Below are positions 1 to 5,351 of a DNA stretch of 9,469 bases, piece after piece. Source of the DNA: Fidelibacterota bacterium (lineage in GTDB: Bacteria; Fidelibacterota; Marinisomatia; Marinisomatales; TCS56); assembly GCA_013203015.1 (NCBI GenBank), contig JABMPO010000056.1, forward strand, positions 1-9,469, written 5' to 3'. Below the pieces are notes generated by a model. That model made no database searches and was not told the DNA's origin. It saw only the letters and a list, made by a program, of their open reading frames with translations. Each line of letters begins with the position of its first letter. Within the stretch, counting starts at the first letter, position 1. The position numbers and the translations under genes are program-made.

Positions 1-1458
1 CCTCCATTCAAAACCGCTCTAACATTTGACGATGTTCTGCTGGTTCCACAGGCTTCGCAGGTTTTACCGCGGGATGTTGATGTTAAAACCAATCTGACAA
101 AAAATATTGCCTTAAATATTCCCATCCTCAGCGCTGCCATGGATACGGTTACCGAAACGGCCATGGCAAAAGCTCTGGCCCGGGAAGGTGGAATTGGCAT
201 CATTCACAAAAACCTTACCATTCAGCAGCAAGCTGAGATGGTTAATCAGGTGAAACGCTCCGAGAGCGGAATGATATTGAATCCGATCACCCTCACCGCC
301 GATCGAACCATTGGTGAGGCTCGGGAATTAATGGCGCAATACCGCATCAGCGGCTTGCCAGTTGTAGAAAATGGTAAGTTGGTCGGGATTCTCACAAATC
401 GCGATATTCGATTTGAAACCAATCTTTCACTATTGGTGCGGGACCGAATGACATCTGAAAATCTGGTGACCGTACCACCGGGGACTACTCTTGATAAGGC
501 CAGGGAAATTCTGCAGAAATATCGCATTGAAAAATTACTGGTTGTTGATCATAACGGTGAATTAGTCGGACTGATCACGGTTAAGGATATTCAGAAGAAA
601 GAACAGTTTCCCAATGCCTGCACGGATAGCAACGGCCGTTTGCGGGTTGGCGCTGCTGTGGGAGTTACCGCAGATTCGCTGGAGCGTGCTCAAGCGCTGG
701 CCGCTGTGTCAGTCGATGTATTGGTTGTTGATACCGCCCATGGGCATTCGGCCGGCGTATTGAAGATGGTGGAAAAACTAAAAACCGCTTTACCGGAAAC
801 CGGAATAATTGCCGGTAATGTTGCCACCGCCCAAGGTACCAGCGCACTGATCGCTGCAGGAGTAGATTGCGTGAAAGTCGGTATTGGCGCAGGTGCCAGT
901 TGTACTACCCGGATTATTGCCGGTATTGGAGTTCCGCAACTCACGGCAATAATGGAATGCGTCGATGCGGCCGCAAAGTACGATATACCGGTAATCGCCG
1001 ATGGCGGTATCCGCTATAGTGGTGATATTGCCAAATCTCTGGCAGCCGGAGCAAACATTGTGATGTTGGGAAATCTATTGGCAGGAATGGATGAAAGTCC
1101 CGGAGAAACTATATTGTATGAAGGGCGGCAGTATAAAGCCTATCGCGGCATGGGATCGCTGGGCGCCATGAAACAGGGCAGTGGCGATCGTTATTTTCAG
1201 GAAGGGGCTGAAGCCGCCAAATTAGTGCCGGAAGGTATTGAAGGAATGGTACCATACCGTGGATTGGTACGGAACAGCATCCATCAAATGCTGGGCGGTG
1301 TGCGGGCAGCAATGGGTTACAGCGGTGTTCGAACGATCAAGGAATTCCATTCCGGCTGTGAATTTGTACAGATTACCACCGCCGGTATAAAAGAAAGCCA
1401 CCCTCACGAAGTAAGAATCGTGAAGGAGGCTCCGAATTATCAGGTATCTGATAGCTGA
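1..1458 (+). CDS. guaB: IMP dehydrogenase (5' partial)
   Basis: Cytoplasmic enzyme that oxidises IMP to XMP with NAD+, the committed step of guanine nucleotide synthesis. Frame 1 is open from the first base and encodes 485 residues. It opens with the family's LTFDDVLLVP block, then SAAMDTVTE at about residues 45-53, two CBS domains at about 91-140 and 148-200, and the TIM barrel again. The catalytic Cys is residue 301 of the visible part; E. coli has it at 305, so only about four N-terminal residues lie outside the window. The flap RGMGSLGAM, the Arg-Tyr pair in DRYFQ and the C-terminal ESHPHEV..KEAPNY block are present. Oddity: the loop around the catalytic Cys reads GAGASCTTR instead of the usual GPGSICTTR. 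The first ATG in the window, at 139, is internal (the Met of AAMDTVTE) and is not the start. The gene converges on rpsT with one base between the stops. Confidence 0.97.
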   Translation, partial: PPFKTALTFDDVLLVPQASQVLPRDVDVKTNLTKNIALNIPILSAAMDTVTETAMAKALAREGGIGIIHKNLTIQQQAEMVNQVKRSESGMILNPITLTADRTIGEARELMAQYRISGLPVVENGKLVGILTNRDIRFETNLSLLVRDRMTSENLVTVPPGTTLDKAREILQKYRIEKLLVVDHNGELVGLITVKDIQKKEQFPNACTDSNGRLRVGAAVGVTADSLERAQALAAVSVDVLVVDTAHGHSAGVLKMVEKLKTALPETGIIAGNVATAQGTSALIAAGVDCVKVGIGAGASCTTRIIAGIGVPQLTAIMECVDAAAKYDIPVIADGGIRYSGDIAKSLAAGANIVMLGNLLAGMDESPGETILYEGRQYKAYRGMGSLGAMKQGSGDRYFQEGAEAAKLVPEGIEGMVPYRGLVRNSIHQMLGGVRAAMGYSGVRTIKEFHSGCEFVQITTAGIKESHPHEVRIVKEAPNYQVSDS

Positions 1459-1459
1459 A

Positions 1460-1717
1460 TTATTTAAGACTGTTCAGATGGCGGGCAATCTGGGCTTTAC
1501 GCCGGGCAGCGGTGTTTTTATGAATTAAGCCGTTCGCTGCCATTTTGTCGATTAGTGAAACGGTTTCATTGTAAAAAGCTTCAGCTTCTTTCAGCTTTTT
1601 TGTCATTAACACTTTTTTGATGGCCGAACGGAGCCGGGACATGTTTTTGACGTTCACCGCGTGACGCTTCAGATCCTGTCTTTGACGCTTTATCTGGGAT
1701 GCGTGTCTATCTACCAT
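1460..1717 (-). CDS. rpsT: 30S ribosomal protein S20
   Basis: Primary 16S rRNA-binding protein of the small subunit, a three-helix bundle acting in 30S assembly. The 85-residue product is strongly basic and has the family landmarks in order: an N-terminal HASQIKRQRQ stretch, SRLRSAIKKV at about 27-36, SLIDKMAANGLIHKNTAARRK at about 54-74, and a C-terminal IARHLNSLK. The length is typical of S20. The ATG at 1717 follows an AGGA motif ten bases upstream. The gene converges on guaB, and its stop falls one base past the guaB stop, so any terminator must lie inside guaB. Upstream is a long leader with three inverted repeats and a sigma70-like promoter. S20 is autoregulated at translation in E. coli, so a structured leader here could be regulatory, but that is inference. 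Confidence 0.96.
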   Translation of the reverse strand: MVDRHASQIKRQRQDLKRHAVNVKNMSRLRSAIKKVLMTKKLKEAEAFYNETVSLIDKMAANGLIHKNTAARRKAQIARHLNSLK

Positions 1718-1727
1718 TTTTAACTAT

Positions 1728-1731
1728 TCCT
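1728..1731 (-). promoter_or_regulatory. Ribosome binding site of rpsT
   Basis: On the minus strand the context is ATAGGAATAGTTAAA followed by ATG. AGGA lies ten bases before the start codon, a little longer than ideal. It is one of only two recognisable Shine-Dalgarno motifs in the window, the other preceding the HIT gene. Confidence 0.55.
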
Positions 1732-1738
1732 ATTTTAT

Positions 1739-1765
1739 GTAGCCCCGCGGGTAAACCCGTGGTAC
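1739..1765. repeat. REP-like palindrome with 5' GTAG
   Basis: On the plus strand CCGCGGG (1745-1751) and CCCGTGG (1756-1762) flank the loop TAAA and pair over seven positions, one of them G:U in RNA. GTAG (1739-1742) sits just 5' of the stem, and GTA (1739-1741) is complementary to TAC (1763-1765), closing a foot with a small bulge. A GTAG-type tetranucleotide next to an imperfect GC-rich hairpin is the layout of bacterial REP elements handled by TnpA-REP (RAYT) transposases. Only one copy is visible here, so its status as a dispersed repeat is inferred from architecture alone. Confidence 0.45.
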
Positions 1766-1774
1766 CTCAATTTA

Positions 1775-1787
1775 CGCCCTATGGGCG
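1775..1787. repeat. Compact hairpin CGCCC-TAT-GGGCG
   Basis: A perfect 5-bp GC-only stem with a 3-nt loop, 12 bases from the REP-like palindrome and inside the predicted rpsT leader. It may be part of the same composite repeat. It has no trailing U-tract, so it is not an intrinsic terminator. Confidence 0.5.
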
Positions 1788-1789
1788 AC

Positions 1790-1835
1790 ATCCCGAGATC
1801 CTGAAATGAAATTTTGAAATTCTTTTTATCGGGAT
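1790..1835. repeat. 7-bp inverted repeat ATCCCGA/TCGGGAT
   Basis: ATCCCGA at 1790-1796 is exactly complementary to TCGGGAT at 1829-1835. The 32 bases between are A/T-rich with three GAAAT units. It is the outermost of three inverted repeats in the rpsT leader. The long loop makes it weaker as a hairpin than the other two. Confidence 0.4.
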
Positions 1836-1849
1836 AAATACCGGGCGCA

Positions 1850-1878
1850 AAGTTATTCCTGATAAGATTCCGTGTCAA
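1850..1878 (-). promoter_or_regulatory. Sigma70-like promoter for rpsT
   Basis: On the minus strand a perfect -35 TTGACA (1878-1873) is followed after exactly 17 bases by TAACTT (1855-1850). The -10 keeps the three most conserved positions (T1, A2, T6). The predicted start is near 1843. It lies back to back with the folB promoter, with 84 bases between the two -35 boxes. Confidence 0.5.
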
Positions 1879-1962
1879 TTAAAGGATTTGATTATTACTG
1901 ATACTTATTCTACAGCATTTATGAATTAGCCGATTATCTATGTTTAATAGCTGTTCCGCTTC

Positions 1963-1991
1963 TTGACTTCCCTGAAATCACCTGATTAAAT
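1963..1991 (+). promoter_or_regulatory. Sigma70-like promoter for the folB cluster, predicted leaderless
   Basis: TTGACT (1963-1968), a 17-base spacer and TTAAAT (1986-1991) form a good promoter. The folB ATG begins only eight bases after the last base of the -10, so transcription should start at or next to the A of the ATG. No Shine-Dalgarno motif lies upstream. The -10 and the next three bases, TTAAATTCC, recur at the promoter before 4773. Confidence 0.55.
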
Positions 1992-1998
1992 TCCTGCT

Positions 1999-2367
1999 AT
2001 GGGAAAAATACGATTAAATAATATGCAATTTTACGGTTATCATGGTGTTCATGATTCCGAAAAAGAACTGGGTGGTAAATTTGAGGTTGATCTCGAATTG
2101 AGAACCTCCTTAAAAAAATCCATTGCCAGCGATGCTTTAGCGGATACCATCGATTATCAAGCAGTGTATAAAATTGTCAGCAATAGTCTGGAAAAAAATA
2201 AATTCTATTTGCTGGAGGCTCTTGCCGGCCATATTGCAAAATCATTATTGACTACTTTTGCAGTTGATAGCGTTTTGATAAAAGTGCGTAAACCCCATGC
2301 TCCGGTAAAGGGAGTATTGGATACAGTAGAGGTGGAAATCGAGCGCTATCGATCAGATTATGAGTGA
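1999..2367 (+). CDS. folB: Dihydroneopterin aldolase
   Basis: Cleaves 7,8-dihydroneopterin to 6-hydroxymethyl-7,8-dihydropterin and glycolaldehyde in folate synthesis; a cytosolic tunnel-fold enzyme that usually forms octamers. The 122 residues match the family length. Visible landmarks are FYGYHGV at 11-17 with the following acidic ELG, the conserved Tyr in TIDYQAV (Tyr53), the pterin-anchoring Glu in LLEALA (Glu73), and Lys98 in the RKPHAP motif, which corresponds to the catalytic Lys. The ATG at 1999 gives the usual N-terminus, with a strand running straight into FYGYHG, so the start is well supported even without a ribosome binding site. The last eight bases overlap folK, which takes the product one step further. 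First gene of the 1999-4709 cluster. Confidence 0.94.
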   Translation: MGKIRLNNMQFYGYHGVHDSEKELGGKFEVDLELRTSLKKSIASDALADTIDYQAVYKIVSNSLEKNKFYLLEALAGHIAKSLLTTFAVDSVLIKVRKPHAPVKGVLDTVEVEIERYRSDYE

Positions 2368-2851
2368 ACTGGTTTTCCTGTCACTTGGCTCAAATCTGGG
2401 GAACCGCATTAGAAATATTGCCAATGCCGTCAGGGTAATTAGCGAATTGCCCAATATTAGCAATTTTAGCAGTGCACCTAATTATGAATCCGAGCCCTTG
2501 TACAATCCAGATCAACCATCCTTCCTGAATACGGTAATTGGTTTTAATTCGGCTGGCAATCCGGATGATTTTTTTAAAACTATTACCCGATTGGAAACCG
2601 CAGCAGACCGGCCCCGCCAGCGCGAGAAAAATTCTCCGCGCAAGTTGGATATCGATATACTTGTCTGGGGCAACCGAATCAGTGAATCCGCCCAATTGAC
2701 TATTCCCCACCAGGACTTACAAAACCGCCGGTTTGTATTAGTGCCTTGGAATGATATTGCTTCCGATTTTTTGGTGCCGAAAATTAATATGAAGGTAAGG
2801 GATTTATTATCAGCTTGCGTAGATTCATCGCAAGTGATTAAACAGAATTGA
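2360..2851 (+). CDS. folK: 6-hydroxymethyl-7,8-dihydropterin pyrophosphokinase (HPPK)
   Basis: Transfers pyrophosphate from ATP to 6-hydroxymethyl-7,8-dihydropterin, giving the substrate of dihydropteroate synthase. The 163 residues are a normal HPPK length. The protein begins with SLGSNLGNR (8-16), then YESEPLYN and DQPSFLNTV (51-59), and the signature RKLDIDIL, in which Asp97 and Asp99 match the two magnesium-binding aspartates (95 and 97 in E. coli) and Arg94 matches the conserved Arg before them. IPHQDLQNRRFVLVPW at 115-130 is the C-terminal family block. Its start overlaps the end of folB by eight bases in another frame, which suggests translational coupling. The deoxynucleoside kinase gene follows nine bases after the stop. 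Confidence 0.95.
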   Translation: MSELVFLSLGSNLGNRIRNIANAVRVISELPNISNFSSAPNYESEPLYNPDQPSFLNTVIGFNSAGNPDDFFKTITRLETAADRPRQREKNSPRKLDIDILVWGNRISESAQLTIPHQDLQNRRFVLVPWNDIASDFLVPKINMKVRDLLSACVDSSQVIKQN

Positions 2852-2860
2852 AAGTGAAGT

Positions 2861-3502
2861 ATGAGAAACCTTTATTACATTGCTATTGAAGGTCCGATTG
2901 GGGTTGGTAAAACCAGTTTATCGCTTCTGTTAGCGGAGCGTCTCGGAGCCCGACATGTAGTTGAGGAGTTTGAAGAAAACCCTTTTCTAGCAGAATTCTA
3001 TAAGAATCCGGAACGTTATGCTTTTCAGACTCAACTGTTTTTCCTGCTCCAGAGATATCAGCAGCAGCAGGAATTGAGACAGGTCGACCTGTTTCATAAC
3101 CTATTAGTAACGGATTATATGTTTGTGAAGGATCGCCTATTCGCTTCCCTTAACCTTAATGAAAAGGAGATGGGTCTGTACGACACGGTGGCCAATCTGC
3201 TCGAAAAGAATGTTATTAATCCCGATCTGGTCATCTATCTTCAGGCGGATACCGACTCCCTGATGAATCGCATTAGCAAACGGGGACGATCATATGAGGC
3301 CAGCATGGATCGCGCTTACATTGATGCCCTGAACCAGGTTTATAACGAATATTTCTTCCGTTACAAGGAAACACCGCTGATAATAATCAATACCAATGAT
3401 ATAGATTTCGTTCACAGCGAGCATGATCTTGAAGAAGTCATTCAGTGTATTCGTCAGCCCATAACGGGTACTAAATTTTTTAATCCGGCTACGGCATTCT
3501 AA
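2861..3502 (+). CDS. Deoxynucleoside kinase (dCK/dGK family)
   Basis: ATP-dependent 5'-phosphorylation of deoxynucleosides in the salvage pathway. The P-loop GPIGVGKTS is at residues 11-19. The VEEFEENPFL segment at 34-43 carries the glutamate that acts as general base in this family. Next come FQTQLFFLLQRYQQQ at 55-69, with the base-contacting Gln of the family, a DY/DR region (TDYMFVKDRLFA) at about 84-95, and an Arg-rich lid (KRGRSYE). The length of 213 is normal for bacterial dAK/dGK enzymes. Which nucleoside it prefers cannot be read from the sequence. It follows folK by nine bases, a neighbourhood I associate with Bacteroidota and related phyla. Its TAA overlaps the ATG of the next small gene by one base (TAATG), so the pair is probably coupled. 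Confidence 0.93.
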   Translation: MRNLYYIAIEGPIGVGKTSLSLLLAERLGARHVVEEFEENPFLAEFYKNPERYAFQTQLFFLLQRYQQQQELRQVDLFHNLLVTDYMFVKDRLFASLNLNEKEMGLYDTVANLLEKNVINPDLVIYLQADTDSLMNRISKRGRSYEASMDRAYIDALNQVYNEYFFRYKETPLIIINTNDIDFVHSEHDLEEVIQCIRQPITGTKFFNPATAF

Positions 3503-3678
3503 TGATTAAATACATATTATATGGTATCATTTTCTACCTGGGATACCGGGTATTTAAATATATCTCAAATATTCAAATCGGATCGAATAAAAAAGTCAAG
3601 ACCGAGAAATCCGATCAGCAAGATTCATATTCCAAGCTTGATATCCAGGATGCGGAATTCAAAGATATTGACGAGTAA
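3502..3678 (+). CDS. Small single-pass membrane protein, 58 aa
   Basis: A short open frame that fits exactly between its neighbours: the ATG shares its A with the TAA of the deoxynucleoside kinase, and the TAA lies eight bases before the oxidoreductase ATG. The product has one hydrophobic segment at about residues 4-22 (YILYGIIFYLGYRVFKYI), a basic Asn/Lys stretch at 29-36, and an acidic tail ending DAEFKDIDE. No catalytic motif is seen and I do not recognise the family. A short TM protein with a charged linker and an acidic 'xxDFEEID'-like tail recalls small Bacteroidota proteins of the DUF4834 type, but that is only a resemblance. A different frame starting at 3521 overlaps it and runs into the next gene; that frame has Ser/Arg/Ile-rich, non-protein-like composition and is rejected. 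Confidence 0.72.
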   Translation: MIKYILYGIIFYLGYRVFKYISNIQIGSNKKVKTEKSDQQDSYSKLDIQDAEFKDIDE

Positions 3679-3686
3679 CGCCCTGA

Positions 3687-4709
3687 ATGCAAGCCGTAGT
3701 AATTGAAAACCACGGTGGTCCTGAAGTACTGAAACTACGGGAGATTCCCGTACCACAACCGCGCAATGGGCAGGCATTAGTTCAACTAAAATCCGCTGCC
3801 CTAAACCATCTCGATATCTGGGTCAGGCGGGGATTCCCGGGAATTCCGTTACCAATAATTCCCGGTAGCGATGGCGCCGGGATAATAACTGAACTCGGCG
3901 CTGGTGTCTCTAACTTTCGTATTGGCGACAAAGTCATCATCCAACCATTGAAATTTTGTGGGAATTGTAAACGCTGTCAATCGGGGCAGGAAAATTTTTG
4001 TACTGAATTCGGAATATTCGGCGAGACCGGCGACGGCACGAATTGCGAATATATGGCGGTTGATACTAAGTATCTGCGACCGCTGCCGGCAGGATTGAAT
4101 TTTTCTGAGGCAGCTGCTTTCCCATTGGTCACAATGACCGCCTACACTATGTTGATTACCCGTGCTGGTTTACGTTCAGATGATACCGTACTGATCTGGG
4201 GTGCCGGTTCCGGTATTGGTCATATGGCGCTGCAGATCGCAAAATGGAAGGGGTGCTTTGTAATTGCCACAGCCGGAAATGATAGCAAGCTGGAAAAGGC
4301 GCGCCGGCTTGGTGCTGATTTAGCTATCGATCATTATCGTGAAAATGTTGCGGACATCATTAAATTGAAGCTTGGGCGACGGGGTGTCGACGTTATCTTC
4401 GAGCACGTGGGCGCTGCCACCTGGGATATTAGCACAAGGTTGCTGGCTCATGGCGGACGCATCGTCACCTGCGGCGCCACAACCGGTTCAAAGGTCAACC
4501 TGGATTTGCGTCATATTTTCTATAAGCAGCAGTCTATAATCGGTTCTACCATGGGTGATATCGCCGGTTTTGAAGAGGTTTTAAAACTGGTTAATGCCGG
4601 TGATTTAAAACCAGTAGTAGATCGCAGTTTTTCCCTGTCTGAAATTCAGGCGGCTCATAGCTATCTTGAACAAGGTGGGCAGTTTGGTAAAATTGTCCTG
4701 ACTATTTAA
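3687..4709 (+). CDS. Zinc-type MDR oxidoreductase (quinone reductase/alcohol dehydrogenase family)
   Basis: Medium-chain dehydrogenase/reductase of 340 residues, likely NAD(P)H-dependent and cytosolic; the substrate is unknown. The N-terminal GroES-like domain carries a complete structural zinc lobe, with Cys at 91, 94, 97 and 105 (CGNCKRC..FC). The Rossmann domain starts with the dinucleotide motif WGAGSGIGHMALQIA at 161-175. The ligands of the catalytic zinc in true alcohol dehydrogenases are missing: the first Cys position reads NHLD (40-43), and GHE is replaced by GSD (60-62). This combination is known in quinone-reductase-like or acyl-CoA reductase-like MDRs, so reduction of an enone or quinone is more likely than alcohol oxidation. 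It lies eight bases after the small membrane protein gene and appears to be the last gene of the folB cluster. No ribosome binding site is evident. Confidence 0.9.
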   Translation: MQAVVIENHGGPEVLKLREIPVPQPRNGQALVQLKSAALNHLDIWVRRGFPGIPLPIIPGSDGAGIITELGAGVSNFRIGDKVIIQPLKFCGNCKRCQSGQENFCTEFGIFGETGDGTNCEYMAVDTKYLRPLPAGLNFSEAAAFPLVTMTAYTMLITRAGLRSDDTVLIWGAGSGIGHMALQIAKWKGCFVIATAGNDSKLEKARRLGADLAIDHYRENVADIIKLKLGRRGVDVIFEHVGAATWDISTRLLAHGGRIVTCGATTGSKVNLDLRHIFYKQQSIIGSTMGDIAGFEEVLKLVNAGDLKPVVDRSFSLSEIQAAHSYLEQGGQFGKIVLTI

Positions 4710-4728
4710 TATTATACTTCACAAACAA

Positions 4729-4757
4729 TTGAATCCTGCGGGTCATATCGGTTAAAT
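4729..4757 (+). promoter_or_regulatory. Sigma70-like promoter for the rsmE-smc cluster
   Basis: TTGAAT (4729-4734), a 17-base spacer, and TTAAAT (4752-4757). Fifteen bases separate the -10 from the ATG at 4773, so the predicted leader is only about nine bases and contains no Shine-Dalgarno motif. Spacing and -10 are the same as in the folB promoter, including the shared nonamer TTAAATTCC. It lies in the 63-base gap after the oxidoreductase gene, where I see no terminator hairpin. Confidence 0.5.
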
Positions 4758-4772
4758 TCCCGGCTCATTATC

Positions 4773-5351
4773 ATGCGAAAAACACTTGTACTAATATTTT
4801 TATTCAGCGTCCTGTCCGGGGAAGTAATGTGGATGGAAAATGGTCCAGGATTAAACGCCGGATCAAATGGTAGTGGTATTCACTGGCATTACGGTCGTTT
4901 TCCGGCTGAGACTTATGGCTGGATTGCCGAAGGTCGTCTTTATGATCTGAAAGGTGAAAATGAAGTCCCCGCTTATGATCCCTATTCCGGTACCGTAACT
5001 ACTGCCGGGGGTATCAGCTTGGTTATGCTGACTTTCGAAGGTGGTCTGATGTACTTTCCTTTTGCCGGTAGAATTGCCAATAATTTTTCGCCTTATATCA
5101 CCTTTATGGCCGGACCGAATATCATTTTAGATGCGCCTGAAACCGGTAGTTTTACTGAACGCTGGGGGCAGGCTCAGACCTCATTTGGTCTGGCGGTTTT
5201 TCTAGGAGCCGGAATATCTTTTTATATCTCGCATCAAACTGTTTTTGGATTTAGCGCTGGCTATGATTTTCTTAAATTACCAAAGACGATTGACGGCAAG
5301 AACGACTACAGTGGATTACTGATTAAACTGACTTATAGTCGGCGAAAATAA
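4773..5351 (+). CDS. Exported beta-rich protein, probably outer membrane, unassigned
   Basis: A 192-residue protein I cannot assign to a named family. It starts with a short Sec-type signal: two basic residues, then the hydrophobic run TLVLIFLFSVLSG (4-16). There is no lipobox Cys. The mature part is rich in Gly, Tyr, Phe and Trp, with alternating polar and nonpolar stretches and Gly-rich turns, for example GGISLVMLTFEGGLMYFPF, YITFMAGPNIIL, SFGLAVFLGAGISFYIS and TVFGFSAGYDF, and ends in a strand-like SGLLIKLTYS. This is the look of a small outer-membrane beta-barrel of perhaps eight strands. The last residues are basic (RRK) rather than the usual terminal aromatic. The TAA overlaps the rsmE ATG by one base (TAATG), yet no functional link with rRNA methylation is obvious. 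Confidence 0.75.
   Translation: MRKTLVLIFLFSVLSGEVMWMENGPGLNAGSNGSGIHWHYGRFPAETYGWIAEGRLYDLKGENEVPAYDPYSGTVTTAGGISLVMLTFEGGLMYFPFAGRIANNFSPYITFMAGPNIILDAPETGSFTERWGQAQTSFGLAVFLGAGISFYISHQTVFGFSAGYDFLKLPKTIDGKNDYSGLLIKLTYSRRK

Larger units (their letters stand above)
1718..1843 (-). promoter_or_regulatory. Predicted structured 5' leader of rpsT
   Basis: If transcription starts about seven bases downstream of the -10 at 1850-1855, the rpsT mRNA carries a leader of roughly 125 nt. Three inverted repeats fill most of it. In transcript order they are a 7-bp stem closing a 32-nt loop (1835-1829 with 1796-1790), a compact 5-bp hairpin with a 3-nt loop (1787-1775), and a 7-bp hairpin with a 4-nt loop (1762-1745). 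The AGGA ribosome binding site then lies in a short A/T-rich unpaired stretch. No known riboswitch or ribosomal-protein leader is recognisable. It could be a cis-acting RNA, or a dispersed repeat that happened to land in the leader. No reading frame was found in it. Confidence 0.4.

Noticed and set aside
139..141. First ATG in the guaB frame as the gene start
   Set aside because: The frame is open to base 1 and encodes the conserved LTFDDVLL and SAAMDTVTE blocks, so this Met is internal.
246..1407. Five minus-strand frames inside guaB
   Set aside because: Each is antisense to a conserved IMPDH region, with no family resemblance and no start context.
1404..1423. Inverted repeat TCACGA/TCGTGA as an rpsT terminator
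   Set aside because: The stem is only six pairs with an eight-base loop, and the nearest T-rich run on the minus strand is several bases away. The sequence is fully explained by the conserved SHPHEVRIVKEAP codons of guaB.
1844..1998. Possible gene in the divergent intergenic region
   Set aside because: Only trivial ATG-stop runs occur in this A/T-rich stretch. The two promoters account for it.
3521..3706. 61-residue plus-strand frame between the kinase and oxidoreductase genes
   Set aside because: It overlaps the better frame 3502-3678, runs 20 bases into the MDR gene, and has Ser/Arg/Ile-rich composition without domain features. The 3502 frame has perfect junctions and a clear TM helix.
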